Shown: one piece after another, positions 1 to 11,897 of the stretch
Layout: each line of letters opens with the position of its first letter
Numbering within the stretch: position 1 is the stretch's first letter
Assembly (NCBI GenBank): GCA_948567375.1
Contig: OX419755.1
Coordinates: forward strand, 8,127,001 to 8,191,000
Source: Lunularia cruciata
Lineage: Eukaryota > Streptophyta > Marchantiopsida > Lunulariales > Lunulariaceae
Direction of reading: 5' to 3'
Length of the DNA: 64,000 nucleotides
Position numbers and translations under genes: made by a program
Notes under the pieces: model-generated
What the model was told of the DNA's origin: nothing
Database searches by the model: none
The model's input: the letters and a program-made list of their open reading frames with translations, nothing else

Positions 1-2230
1 CAAAAATTCCAGCACCTCGTCAAAGCTTGACTAATCCACCCTAGCACAAGTAGGAACCGATTAGGACGTATCGTTTATGCGACAGTTTTGATAGGAAGTT
101 CAGGCCAGAATTCACAAATTTATACGAAGTTACTAAAATGTTGCGGAGGGCTTGACGCGTACGCTACAACATCTGAATTGGCCGAAGAGACTGCAGAACA
201 AATTGTTTCGTCCGCAATAACGTGTCGAACAATCTTAGACTGCACTTCTATGTGGGAGAGTGCCACTTTTCAAAACCTGTCTTACACGGTCGAAGGAGTT
301 TCAAACGGCCGTCGTAAGCCACGGACGCGGCCCCCGAGGTCTTAATTTTCAGTAAGCTGATGATTTCATGCTCGAGCCAGTGAAGCGTCTTCTCAAGTGG
401 CAGATTATCCAGTTTCGAGAATCACTTGTGATGAGACTAGAAGTTTGATACGATATTCGCACACGTACATATGGGAATTGTACCTCATAGCAGGTCCCGC
501 ATCCTTCTCAGATGTCACTCAGCCATTTGCCGATTTGCTCAATTTAGATCCATTCCTGCATTCCGAATGGCCTGCGGAATCGTCCAGGTAGGGTGGTGCG
601 GGTTCTATAATAATGAATCGGGTGGGGACCTTCAGTAAGGTCAGTAGTTGGTCCCGGCTCAACTAAATCCTCGTTCTGCCAAAGCCTCGATTTGCAGGAC
701 AGTCTCTGGTTCTTCCGACGCCTATGGACGTCAATCGAACCTGATCGAGTTACCTCATCCAACCCAGTCGTGCGACTGTCCACTAGGACAGGACTTTGGA
801 GGCCAATAATTCCAATAACTTCTTTTATAAGTTGAACGAGGGACGAGGCCGACGAAGAATTTTATACCCACCTCAGAACAAGAGGTGGAGACATGGAAAA
901 ATCAGGCAAACCCCGAGGAGATGGCCAGCTCCATAAGCGCGAGGAAAGGCCCCTGCAACAGCACTAATCTAACCCACGGGAAATCAGCAAAAAGGCCTAG
1001 AGTTTGGAAACGCCAGAGGAGCCAACCCCAGTAAAACGATACCAAGAGTAAGAGGTCCGGGGGAAATAGCAGAAAGATGTTTTACTTAGCGGTAGACCAA
1101 AACAGCAACGCTCCCCACTATGCACACCTTCAGAGTACTTTCGTTTCCTTGTAGAAAAGGGAAAATTAAGGGAATGAAATGAGAGAATCGCCTGCCTTGT
1201 TTATAGATCTCTTCCATTATTACAAGGAGATATAGATTTAAATACGTCACAAAACCCTGGCTCAAACTAGCGGGTTTGTTCCCAAGGTATGTGCATCTTT
1301 GCATACCATTATATGAGAGAGATCATTCTATCTCTATTCTATTTTTTAAGTTTCTTATCCTTTCTTTTACATCTTTACTGACCCCAGCTATAAAGTAACA
1401 CGTAGAGGATTCCAGGGAGTTGCTCTGATTTCTCGGACTTTCAAAGTATTTTTGAAGATCACCGCTAAGTCTCGTTTTGTCAAATCTCCGTTTCTATTGA
1501 ACAATGTACTTCCCATAAAATTTCTGGGAGAAACACCATAAGGTGGTCAATCTAATTCCTCCGACATAGCAACAAGCAGTGAAGGGCAATTCCTCATTTT
1601 TTTATTTTCTAACACTGGTTGGTCGAAGAGTTTTTCGTTTCAACTAAGTCGGAAAATAGCTTCGAAGGCAGTGATTAGTGTGTTCCTCTTAAATCAGCAA
1701 TCCAACTGATGAGAGGAACCTTTCTTCTCATTGTTATATGCCGTTTTATAAAGCATTCTAGAGTGCACTGTTTGTCCCAGGTGCACTGTGAGTCTCGTTC
1801 ATGACCAACGTAATCTTTTCATTCCTTATCCTTCCTTTTTGTATATGCATCCATTCCGTCCGAAGGAATAGGGGAAAGGAGTCAGCCAATGGCACATTAG
1901 AAGAGCCTCTCTCTCCAAACTCAGCAAAATAAAACCTGTCAAAAATGATTTCTTCGGCTGAATACCGCCAAATCGAGTGGGTTGGCGCACCTATCTGGAC
2001 AAGCGTCTTATTTTTAGTGCTCGGTGCTGATCAGCAGGTCAGCAGACCATCCAAGAGCCGGTTGCAACGACTGATCGTTTTCAGATCGGACTAGGACTCT
2101 TCTTCGTTGAGGAGTTGAATCCATACTCCAGGCCACCAATTCTTATCCTCTCCCTCTTTCCATAGAGCTTATAGTGCGTTTCGATAGTGCTCGCTACTAC
2201 ACATTGCAGAGAGGTTCTCGACACCACCGA
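1..2230. other. Gene-poor stretch, nothing recognised
   Basis: Both strands were read for domain motifs, LTR ends and primer sites. The open frames here are short, overlap each other and show no family signature. The sequence lacks the low-complexity pyrimidine/purine texture of the retrotransposon region further right. I see no supported gene or RNA. Confidence 0.5.
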
Positions 2231-2235
2231 AATCG

Positions 2236-2360
2236 ACATGAAAGCAGTAACAAATATTGGAACTCATATTCAACAGTTTCCTGCATTCATCCGCATGTCA
2301 TAGATACCTGAAGAGGAAGCCTTGTATCTATGTCCTGCAGGTGCGAGGAGAGGTTAGGGA
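2236..2360 (+). pseudogene. Possible Ty3/gypsy gag scrap
   Basis: One frame reads roughly as a gag helix region: a run like THIQQFPAFIRM, a stop, then IPEEEALYL, followed by a frame break. Gypsy gag proteins often have a Y/I-x-x-F ... M-x-I-P-x-x-E-E-x-L pattern, and element A3 in this window has one (ITQFQNIIMQIPDIQEGEVL). The similarity is short and degenerate. It runs directly into the tandem repeat that follows, so the repeat may have been seeded by this old fragment. Confidence 0.3.
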
Positions 2361-2725
2361 ATTGTAAGTGCGTTACAGAATGAGTAAGTCAATACATTCA
2401 CAAGGTCGAACAAAACACCTGAATGGTTTACTTACATTCAGAAAGAATGAGGAAACCTTGTATCTATGTACTGCAGCTGCAACAGAAAGTTAGGAAATTG
2501 TGGGTGTGTTACACAGTGAGTAAGTCATTATTCATCCACAAGGTCGAAATAAACACCTGAATGGTTTACTTATACTTAGAAAGAAAGAGGAAACCTTGTA
2601 TCAATGTCCTGCGGCTGCAATAAGAAGTTAGGAAAGTGTGAGTGCGTTACAGAAAGACTAAATCATTATTCATCCATGAGGTCGAGCAATACACCTGAAT
2701 GGTTTTCTTACATTCAGGAAGAATG
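2313..2725. repeat. Tandem repeat, unit about 137 bp, about 3 copies
   Basis: Three copies start at about 2313, 2449 and 2587 with the shared phrase GAGGAA(G/A)CCTTGTATC. Each then carries a TGCAG/TGCGG core, a GTGCGTTACAG or GTGTGTTACAC block and an ACACCTGAATGGTTT block. The spacing is 136-138 bp and copies differ by scattered substitutions. After about 2725 the periodicity stops. The first unit overlaps a gag-like frame, so this may be an expanded piece of a decayed retroelement. Confidence 0.75.
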
Positions 2726-5190
2726 GAAAGGTATATTCCCCGTGATCAAGATTCACAATCTAGTCGGACTTATCACGTCCACAGAGAGGGCATGGCTAGG
2801 GTGTTCTCGAAACCAGTTTCCACCTTCTGTCTACCAGGCACAGCCGTAGTGGTGTCTCCACCTTTGCGAACTTTGTTATATTTCTACGTCTTCTTGTAGA
2901 ACTCTTGCCAGTGCATTACCACCGATTGCAATTCTTGATACGACGGATGGCAATTTCCGAGAACTTGGAAATCACCTGCAACTATGTAATCAAGTTTGAT
3001 CCGAACCTAAAATGCGATATCGTATTCCATTTGCAGTGCTAATTCAAGGGTTTTCGCTTGTGAAGATTATCTGTTTCGGCGGGGAATCTATGGTTGCTAG
3101 GTGTATTAAGAATCAAGATCATGCTCCATCGTCCACTGTAGCATCCAGGTTGTCACGTAAACGCCTATGAATGTGGCGGCAGTTGTGGCAAGTGACTTGT
3201 GACTGAAGTCCACTTACTACTCGGGAAATCGAAGTGAATCCCAACGTAGCAGTGGACTCGAGTTGACTGAGAGCAGGAACTATCTATCCGCCGGTTCTTG
3301 ATGTCCAACAATCACCAACTGGCAAGAGCCAACGCGAAACCTTTTGACAGAAATGAATGTGTCCAGTGAGAACAAGTCCCCTTTCACGTTCCGCCTTTAC
3401 AGGCACCAGAGAGTACGCATTACATGCGGGTTATGTTCGCGGTTTGATGTCGATACATGCCACATTGTTGCGTGAATGCCATGGGTGCCGTCCATAGACA
3501 CATTGTGTGATTATGCTACCAGAGTGAGGTCATGTCTTGAGCTACATATGCCATTGTGTGTAAATGAAGTTCACAGATTGTTGTGTGTTCTGTAGGAGAC
3601 CTGGATAAATTTTGTCCAAATTATCTATGGGTAGGATATACCTGGCGGATCATAGAGGAAGATCTAGATATTTGCATAGATAGGCGGCAGCCACTTCTAT
3701 TCCTACCTCTCCAGATCCCATTCCTACTCCGGTGCTAAAGGCTCTGCTAGACTCATACCCCTTGTTACACACTTTGGACCCCATCCAAGTATTCTTACCA
3801 AGTTTACCTTTACCATTAATGTTCGCTAGGATCTCCATAACTTTACATGGGCTCGACAACCTCCTCATTACGAGTTATCTTGGCAGATAACAAAGGGAGA
3901 GATGTCTCCACCTAGACTTTATTAGCCCTCTTCTCACATTGAACTTTACTTCTTCAAGCCCGTGGGGTGATGGCCATTAGGATTTATAGGTTTTGAGTTT
4001 GGACTGGGAAACTTTCAAGATGAGTACACTATTTGGGCCATAGCAGTAGCCAGGCATATTGCAAAACTCCACAACTCCACTTCTAGATTTTCACTAACTT
4101 TGTTGCTCCTTGATGTTAGGTCAAGTAAGTCAAAATAGATACACATCAAAGCACTATCACTTTCTTGGCCAGCATTTTTCTCCACAAATATTTTATTTGC
4201 CTTACAAACCTTCAACACCATCCATTGAGGACCTTCTTTCCTCTCTGATTATAAGCCAAGTGAAGTTTACAACTTACAGAGTACGTCTTTATTTCATTCT
4301 CCTTGTTTCACAAGAGTTGAACAAGAGTTCCCTTTTGGTTTTTAAGCAATTAAGGGATTGCTTCTTCATGGATACTCCCGGTTCTAACTTTTCTTTTTCG
4401 TTTTGTGTCACCGCATTGCCTCAACTCATATACCATTCTTAGAACAACTAGTTTGTGTGGTGCCTCTTATCTCTCTTTCGTTGGAAACCTCAGGATTGGA
4501 CCAGGAGAGGACCAGGAGGAATCACATTCACTTATCAATACTACACTTTCAATGCATGTATTCCTCATGAACTTCGCATGAATATGTGATGAAGCAATAA
4601 CCGAATCAAGTCGTAGATTAGTTTATCGCACCTACTACCTTTCTCTAAGGAAATCTTATTTCGCTCCTACGTATAGCGTGTGGCTTCTCTATATAGTGAC
4701 GCAGAAATCTACCCCTGTGTTGCATCTGCTTCTAATTGCAGAGCGTTGAAAGGCCAATACACGTTCGAACTTTTTAAGGAGCTTCTCTCTCACGGGTTAT
4801 CTACGCCTCGGAGTCATATTATGTTGAGGACAATGAAACTAATCGTTGTGAATGTTGAATTTTAACGTACGACCTATTTTAGACATTCACTGTGCACAAT
4901 TTGGTAATTATAAAATCTGCCACTTCCGCTTGGAAATCGGACTCCACGCACAAGGAGTACCCCGTGAAGTATTTCCGTGAAAGATTTGGTGTATTGATGA
5001 TCAGAAAGAGAGCCACCACTGCTGGGACTTTACAAACGCGCATTTATGGATTTGCATTGTGCCGTAACGATCATAAAATTTAGGGCAGTGCAAACAGATA
5101 AGTCCTTGTGACACAATCTTTTCCCAAATGTCCTAAAACATTCATGTACAGGTCATATGATGACTATGAATCAGGAAAGTGACCAAGAAT
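2726..5190. other. Gene-poor stretch, nothing recognised
   Basis: The longest open frame is 110 codons at 4110-4442 on the plus strand. It has no recognisable domain and opposes another meaningless frame. I looked here for a kinase domain that could belong to the LRR receptor relic to the right (HRD, DFG and YSFG-like motifs on the minus strand) and did not find one. Confidence 0.4.
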
Positions 5191-5869
5191 AAATTAACGA
5201 TGTGCACATTGTATGATGGTTTCTCCTTCCCATTTAGGTATAGCAGACGTTTGAACTACACCGCCTCGGTGTTGACTTGCGCATTCCAACTCTATGCAAG
5301 ATATAGTATTGGAGTGAGTGATTTCCCATCCCCTGGATGGGCGGCAAGTGCAGTTTGAACGCAAGGTCTCAAAGTATAGGAGCATGCAACAAAATTATTT
5401 TTATTTTCTTTTAGCCTTGGAATTATACGGAACGATGAACATAATGTCACACACATTTGTTAAAGATGCACAAGAGCTTGTCATGGTAAGTGCTTGAGGA
5501 TACCGCTCTCACTCTCATATTTTATAGCGTATTTTAAACAACTTGTGTTCATTGGTATACAGAGAACATTTGCTAATGTAATCCATAGGAAAATAATCAC
5601 ATCAAGTGATTCTTTGGATGCTCTCATTGTTTGTAGACTACACGATGTTGTTTGTAGACTACACGACTTGTATAGCTCAAGTCTTTTAGATGCAATGGGG
5701 AAGATTTCTCATATAGACTCCATTGGGGCTTAGCCCCATTTTGCCTTTTTCATCTGTCCCTTGTAAGGCTTGATGGGGTAACTATCGTTTTTTCATCTTT
5801 CCCTTGTACGGCTTGAAGGGGTAACTACCGTCGAAGGTCAAGATTGTGGTCAACGACTACCTCCGCAAA

Positions 5870-6270
5870 TTCTCGTTAGGTGAAATTTGGGAATCCGCCG
5901 GAGTCCTTGGACCTTGAGTCCCATTCTTCAGTTTCGGATTGTTACTCAGGTCCGCGATCCTCATCAAAACTTCTTCTGAAGATTGTACATTCCGACAGAT
6001 TTGAATGAGATTGAGAAGCGAAACGTATCTAAGACTAAGAATGCTCTCATATGGGATTGACTCTTTTGAGTACGTTGTTTGATAAGCCTAAGATAGATTA
6101 AGATACCATGTTGCAAACTGGTAGGATACTGCACGAAGGCGATTCTGCTTCAAGGCTACTGAGGGGTAGGTTAGCCAGTTGAATCAAAGTGATCATGAAA
6201 GGAAGAACTCCATAAAGGTTTTTATGGCTCGAATCAATTGTGTCTCGTTCTGATGACCTAGACCATGCGT
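5870..6270 (-). pseudogene. LRR receptor relic: C-terminal LRR module, copy 2
   Basis: This is a diverged copy of the 7430-7830 module in the same orientation, alignable over about 400 bp. It reads IDSSHKNLYGVLPFM, IQLANLPLSSLE and SILGLSNNV with a stop inside, then DLSNNPKLKNGTQG in another frame. It is more decayed than copy 1. The pair implies either an internal duplication inside one receptor gene or two tandem genes that have lost most of their sequence. Confidence 0.5.
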
Positions 6271-7429
6271 CTGAAGTTAGTACACACTATAATTTTATTA
6301 ATCCGATTTTTATTTTGGAGTTTGAATGTACACAGAATTTGGTTCTTTGATCTGATATTACACTCATAATTGAAAAATATCGACTTCCATTGGGATTTAG
6401 GTCGATGGTTTCCGAGACAATCTTACCACTCGATTTTGCACTCCCAATTCTAATTTAAAACGATCTCCATTAGTCACCGGTATAAATTTTCAACTGGTAG
6501 CTATTTGAACAGATCCGGTTTCATAAAGATGGAGGGAAGGCCAACGGCGGTCATTTGATGAATTTGAGGATTACGATCCTCCTTTAGGTGTTGTAATCGC
6601 CAATCAGCAATGCATGCAAACTGGACGGAGTGGATTATAGCGTACGACTGTGACACCTCTTCCTTATGAAATCATTCCAAGACCTTCCACTACCAACAAG
6701 ATTTGCAGCCACAATGCTGATCTTCGTGGAGATCGCTTTGCATGGTGCTGTGTACAGTAATGAATTTTCATCACTGTGCACGAATCAGGTCAACACTACA
6801 GTACACGAAAAAAATGTAGTTAGTTTCAACTATACTCGAACACTCACCTGCATTAGTCACTGAACTAGAAAAAACTTAGAGGGGATTCTTACGGTCCCAT
6901 CTCTGATTCATATTTGAAGTAGAATAACATTCCATGTATCCAGCTTGCAAGATATTTCTCGATCTCTTCCTCCTTCGACATGTATCGGGAATCACGAACA
7001 AGCATAACAATGCATACTAAAGTAATCTAGATTTAGTTTTAGATAATGTACTAATGTGTTCTTACATGGCAACTTTGAGTAGCTTCTTGACTTCTAGTCT
7101 GGCTCTCTACCAGAAGAAAGCAGCGTACACTTGACGAAAGTTAGGATAGATGCAGCTAGGTGCTTCATCTAGTAATAGACCTCTCCACGAACGAATTTGC
7201 TGCCACTTACATTCGGAGAAATACCTCAATGAAATAACAGTAACTTGAAGCTATAACTCCAAAGTCGGTGCTGCAATCAGGCTTAAATTCAGGAATGTTG
7301 GGATGTCTTTCCGGCATTTTACAGAGCATAAGCGCCAACCGAAACTAAAATACCGTCGATGGTTACGATCGTGGTCAATCACCATCTCTCTGATCATCAC
7401 CACCACGAACACTCGTCAGGTGTATTTGG

Positions 7430-7830
7430 GTATCCGCGGGTTGAATCTTGAGTCTCGTTCCCCAGGTTCCGATCGTTCCTCGGATCCACCATCCCCAGCA
7501 AAACTTTCTTCTGAGGATCTGATGGGACTGCACCGTTCAGCAGATTCGAATTGATATTTGGAAGAGACAGGTTCTAAGGCTCTAAATGCTCTCAGAAATC
7601 GATGGAGTGGACCCAGCGAGTTGGCTGTTAATTCGAGAGGTCTAAGATGGACAGAGATGTCATGTTGCCAACTGGTGGAACGCTGCCCGGAAGAAAACTG
7701 TCGTTCAGCGTGACGGAGGATACGTTAGCGAGTTGCATCAGAGTGAAAGGAAGAACGCTAGATAGATTGTTCCAGCTCAAATCCATGGTGGTCAGCTCTG
7801 ATACCTAGACCAGGTGTTTTGGATTGGACC
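7430..7830 (-). pseudogene. LRR receptor relic: C-terminal LRR module, copy 1
   Basis: The minus-strand frame contains SELTTMDLSWNNL, LMQLANVSSVTLNDSFL and GNMTSLSILDLSN, three clear LRRs ending at a stop where NNQLTG would be expected. Further down, a second frame reads VDPRNDRNLGNETQD, close to the NNPNLGN motif that ends the LRR domain of some plant receptor kinases. A homologous copy lies about 1.55 kb further along the same strand. Stops and frame changes mean this is not a working exon. Confidence 0.6.
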
Positions 7831-8823
7831 ATAAAAACTATTCTCACTCAGCTCCAACCTGGCGTTAAATTCTCACACGTGCCAAAGCGTTCTGGTATTC
7901 TACCATGTAGCCTGTTACTTGATATGATGACAATGTTCAACGAATCCGATAAACCCCCCTTTAACAATGGTCACTTACACTGTTAGCGTAAGTAGTCTCA
8001 CTCACATAATCTCGAGTCAGTAAAAGAAATGAAAGTAATGAACCGTTAAGTTAATAGTCTGATTGACATTGACTGAGATTAATTTAATTCGACATATATA
8101 TTCTCATTCAGAACAGTAAATTCAAAACTCATTCATTGTGGTCACTGCAATTTTGTATCTTTACTGTGAATACATAGCAATGTTGTTGTCTGGGTACGGG
8201 CTACAATTTGTACTACTAAGTCTTGTGAATCAGACCTTAACCCCACTGTCTGTGAATTTAGTATAAATTTCAGAAAAAAGTTTGAATGATAGACATGGAG
8301 GTAAAGTATCCACAGGAGGATCAGACCCTATTGCTCACGTTCACTGCAATTAGATTACCGAACCCCATACTGAGTACGTGCCAATGGGTCTCACTTGTAA
8401 AGAAACTCACTCCTAAAGAACTCCGGTAAATAGGAAATAACCTTATTTGCATTCTGAGGATTTTCCTGATTTTCATTTCTCTCGTCCTTCTATGATTCTG
8501 CGGCCTCTCTATTTCCAGTGATCTTCCCATGGCTATACTTAGAGCGTACAATGCTAACTATTTTAGAAAACTGAGAAGTTAAACAAAAAAAAAGTGAAAA
8601 ACGCACTACTCTTATAATATTGTTTCTTGAAATAAATTAGTGCTCCGCTACTAATTTACTACACGTAATATTAATGAATCTCACAAACTACACTGAACTG
8701 GCCTTACAGTGAAATAATCTCAATCACACTGAATTGCGTTAAACAGTGCAAATACAATCCCATCAAACTCACTCAGAGGATATATTTCCTGTGTTTTTGG
8801 TTGGTGGGAAAAGAAAAATGTTG

Positions 8824-9078
8824 TCAAGTTGCAGATGGCAGGTTGCACACTGAATCCGAGAATAATCCGTAAAAAAGGTTTGAAGAAAGATCTAGTTGTG
8901 CTAGATTGCTATATCCTCCCTGACAATTCTCAACAGTACCATAAAGCAAGTTGGTATATAGTATGAAGTACTCTAACCCGCTTGGAAGAACTGGAAAGGA
9001 GCACGGTATTTTGTTGGAGGAGACGTCAATAGAAACGAGATTTGTGTGAGACTTTGGATCGATCCCGGTAAAATTTCC
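8824..9078 (-). pseudogene. LRR receptor relic: 85-codon open LRR stretch
   Basis: This open stretch has no ATG, so a start-based ORF search misses it. It reads as consecutive plant-type LRRs. Segments include NLVSIDVSSNKI, GLEYFILYTNLLYGTV and NLAQLDLSSNLFYGLF, each fitting L-x-x-L-x-L-x-x-N-x-L-x-G. It ends at a TGA after VCNLPSAT, which is itself the start of the next repeat. The run may be an old exon. It lies between the N-terminal cap and the later LRR modules, so the order fits one ancestral receptor. Confidence 0.6.
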
Positions 9079-9429
9079 CCCTGAAATATTGTAATCTAAT
9101 ACAATGCCGTCAAACTGATGCAGAGACTTATGTCAAGTGAATGTGGGAAAAGGAGAATAATTGGAGAGTTGCAGATGATACAATACACAGTGATTCCAAG
9201 AGTGATGTGGAAACATTGTTTGAGGGAAGATTTCAGGTTATGATGTTGTTAAGGCTTGGCTATAGATTCAAGGAACAGCTCCGGTGATGAAATTTTCTTG
9301 AAGGTCTGGACGAGACAGCTTGGTCAGATGCTGACAGACTGAGGTAAGGTACACTTACCTCGATGCAAGCCAAATTCAGAGTTACAATGTTAACGGTTTT
9401 CATTGTCACATCCCACTAAATCCCAGAAG

Positions 9430-9666
9430 CAAAAAGCAGACCCATGTGGTATTGAAAAAGGTAGCGTTGAAGGAGTCTCTAATGTTCAGAAATGCTTCCA
9501 ACTCCAATGAGGTATTTTGTGCAGCTCCTAGTGGCAGTTCATCATCGTAATTCAGAATGAAGAATAACAAACATACCGCAAAGGTGTGGAATCCAGATCC
9601 GAGATTTGAAATTTTCTCGGCCTCTTCTGCCCCATGAAGACTACGTGACATTACCAAGGTATGCAC
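9430..9666 (-). pseudogene. LRR receptor relic: leader and N-terminal cap
   Basis: This minus-strand frame opens with an ATG at 9666. It has a hydrophobic leader (FAVCLLFFILNY) followed by LELEAFLNIRDSFNATFFNTTW. This matches the pattern of the plant LRR N-terminal domain (acidic residue, A/F-L-x-x-I/L-K/R-x-S, then a Trp). The frame then breaks. A GCDNENR segment and a VNIVTLNLACIE segment follow in two other frames, as expected for a cap ending in W-x-G-V-x-C-D plus the first LRR. At least two indels separate them. A good splice donor (GAG|gtaagt, about 9357) lies right after the first LRR. Confidence 0.55.
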
Positions 9667-9669
9667 GAA

Positions 9670-11272
9670 TCCAGAGTTCCTTGACCAGGAAACTAGCTAG
9701 CAATGATCTGACCTCGTCGGTGGATCCATGGATACACTGTCTAGACTCCTTCCTTTTCAGTCCATTGATTGAGAAACCCCAAAGTCTACTGATGTTTTCC
9801 TCTCGTGTTCTGTTAATCTCGTGATATCAGCACAGGAAGCGTTTCCCTCGATGCACTTCCCTTCGTGTAGAATTACGCCTGCATTTACCAAAATCTGCTG
9901 CGGATGCAGAATGTTTTCCAAGGAGCTTGCCTCGACGAGGGGAAGTTCATGATAGCGCCACCAGTAGAGTCAGAGAATCTTGGCTTTGGATTAAGGGCCC
10001 GGGGAAGTTGGGAAGGGTCAGGAGAGGGACTAACGGGTGGGAGCCAAATTTGACGATATCCTTGAGAACACGATCGTGGATAGTTTTGGGATTGAATTTT
10101 GAGATATTAATTTTGATTTTTGAACTGTTAACTTCTGCACCCTGCTTTAAACAATGCGAAGTAATTCAATCTTCATAAAATTATTGAGGAAAGCCAAATT
10201 GAATTTTAGTTATCCGAGCTAGCTAGGATGAAAATCTGAAAACTTTACTGTAGAGAAATGTTAGTTGACATTAGGATTGAGAAACACTGGGTACAGAAGA
10301 TTAAGTGATGTGATGTGCAAGAGAGGAAGAGAGGAAAAGTTAATGGGATTAATTCTCTCACTAAGACAAATTTAGCTTAATTGGCAAAATAGAGAATCTC
10401 TTCGGTATCATTTAGAGTTAGTCTAAGAGATTGGTGATGCTTTTCAATTTGAAGTAAACTAACACGAAAGAGAAGTTACATGTAGTAGACGTAGAAGTCC
10501 TAAACTTTAATACGGAGCATTTTGATGTGTTTGGATTTTAATAATACTTTTTATATTGAAAGTACGATGACTATTAACTTAACTGGTTGCGAGAATATCT
10601 TATTCAGCGTGTCAAGACCATTTTACTGTCTTGAAATTAAATTCAGTGTTAGAAATCTGGAGAAAGATTATGATGAGATGACTTTGGATACTCGATAAGA
10701 CTACTTGATTTTTTGCTACTAGAAATGTCCATTGTAAGTCCAAGGTTAAGTCTTGAATATGACTAAGAAGAATTATTTTAAAAAATGGTTGAAAACACAT
10801 ATATATTACATGAATTGTATATTGGAGGTTCATTTTTCATGTCATTTCTATTTCACATGCTCCAATGTATCTTTATGCGATTGGGGATTTGGCATGAAGA
10901 TACGCGTCTCTTCATTCTCATGTGGAAGGGTAGGTCTATTATCTATGGAGGAGATGGCATCTATAGCATTTTTGGGTAGTTGTGGTCTCTCTACACCACA
11001 CCCCTACTTTATTTCCATTTTGTGGATGTTGATAAGCAAATCTTGGAGACATATGTGACCAAGCTGAAGGAGGGATTCTTTTCTCTCCATGTGTTATTGT
11101 GGCAAACAAGAGATGATTTATCCTCACAAACACAAGATGACCTTCCATTCTTTGCTTCCTTACCTTTGGATTGGACTAGAAGCTTGTAGTTGTCCTTGGT
11201 GGAGTGACAATTTCAACATTAGCTACATTTTCTCTTATTTTGACTTGTCCATTCCTTGGGCTACTTGTGGCA
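9670..11272. other. Gene-poor stretch, nothing recognised
   Basis: The open frames (up to 101 codons at 10753-11058) overlap each other on both strands and carry no motif I can name. The texture becomes retrotransposon-like at about 11.2 kb, where the first LTR E begins. Confidence 0.45.
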
Positions 11273-11897
11273 TGCATATATACATTGCTACACAATATAC
11301 ATCATTTTCAACATCATACACTATAGAGTACAACTCATATAGAAGTCATACATGAACTCTAGAGTATCCCCATAATAAGTTCCATTCACACTCAACTCAG
11401 ATCCTCAACTCAATAATCTGCTAAAAATGGACATTTATTACAATCAAGACCACCCACTCTTGTTAAGGACTCTATGCTTGCCAACCTCTGTCCACCATAG
11501 TTGGGACCTCAAAGGCTCAACATCAGATATAGGAGCTATCTAGAGCTACACTTCAAAGATATACCCCTTTGCTTGACTTGGATCTCTAGCTCTAATAGAG
11601 TCAATGATGGCCCATCTGATGGTGCAAATGGTACAAGTGATGGTGGGTCCCATGGTGATATCAGTAGCCCTAACACAAAATTTGGCCACAATTAGGTCAT
11701 CTTGAGCAACTACTAAAAGAACTCTAACCACCAAGACTATCACTCTAGCATCCAAGAAAACTAGCAAGCATTACAAATATCATGATAATTGTCATGTGTA
11801 TATACATCACTACACAACATACATTGTTATCGACATCATATATTATAGAAGCACAACAACTTGTACAAAAGTCATACATGAACTCTAAAGTATCACA
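11273..11897 (-). repeat. LTR of family E (minus), with a repeated end segment
   Basis: On the minus strand a polypurine run (CTAGGGAGGCAAT) is followed at 11897 by TGTGATACTTTAGAG, the LTR start. The sequence continues through a block of about 400 bp that also occurs at 32.15-32.59 kb and 53.23-53.63 kb. It ends with a second copy of its own first 85-110 bp (GGGGATACTCTAGAG ... TATATATGCATG, 11273-11356). This is the 3' LTR of the decayed element to its right. The exact right-hand boundary is uncertain because the end segment is present on both sides of the block. Confidence 0.6.

Larger units (their letters stand above)
5194..9666 (-). pseudogene. Decayed LRR receptor-like gene
   Basis: Read on the minus strand, pieces of a plant leucine-rich-repeat receptor lie in the correct order: a hydrophobic leader with an LRR N-terminal cap (9430-9666), single LRRs (about 9150-9400), an 85-codon LRR run (8824-9078), a module ending in a NLGNETQD-like segment (7430-7830), a second diverged copy of that module (5870-6270), and a Cys-rich stretch (about 5290-5385). 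LRR receptor kinases of the LRR-VIII type have this cap, LRR, NNPNLGN, CxC order; assignment to that subgroup is inferred. Frameshifts and stops interrupt nearly every piece, and no transmembrane or kinase segment was found. It is most likely a pseudogene. Some gaps could be introns, since a GAG|gtaagt donor follows the first LRR. Confidence 0.6.

Noticed and set aside
3650-4221. Possible kinase domain of the LRR receptor on the minus strand
   Set aside because: I looked for Gly-loop, HRD, DFG and APE motifs in the minus-strand frames and found none.
4110-4442. 110-codon open frame on the plus strand
   Set aside because: No motif, an opposing frame on the other strand, and composition typical of AT-rich intergenic DNA.
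7790-7812. GCTCTGATACC, reverse complement of part of the initiator-Met primer site, suggesting a minus-strand LTR retrotransposon
   Set aside because: The flanking minus-strand frame reads as leucine-rich repeats (SELTTMDLSWNNL), there is no LTR end beside it, and the match lies inside that coding pattern.
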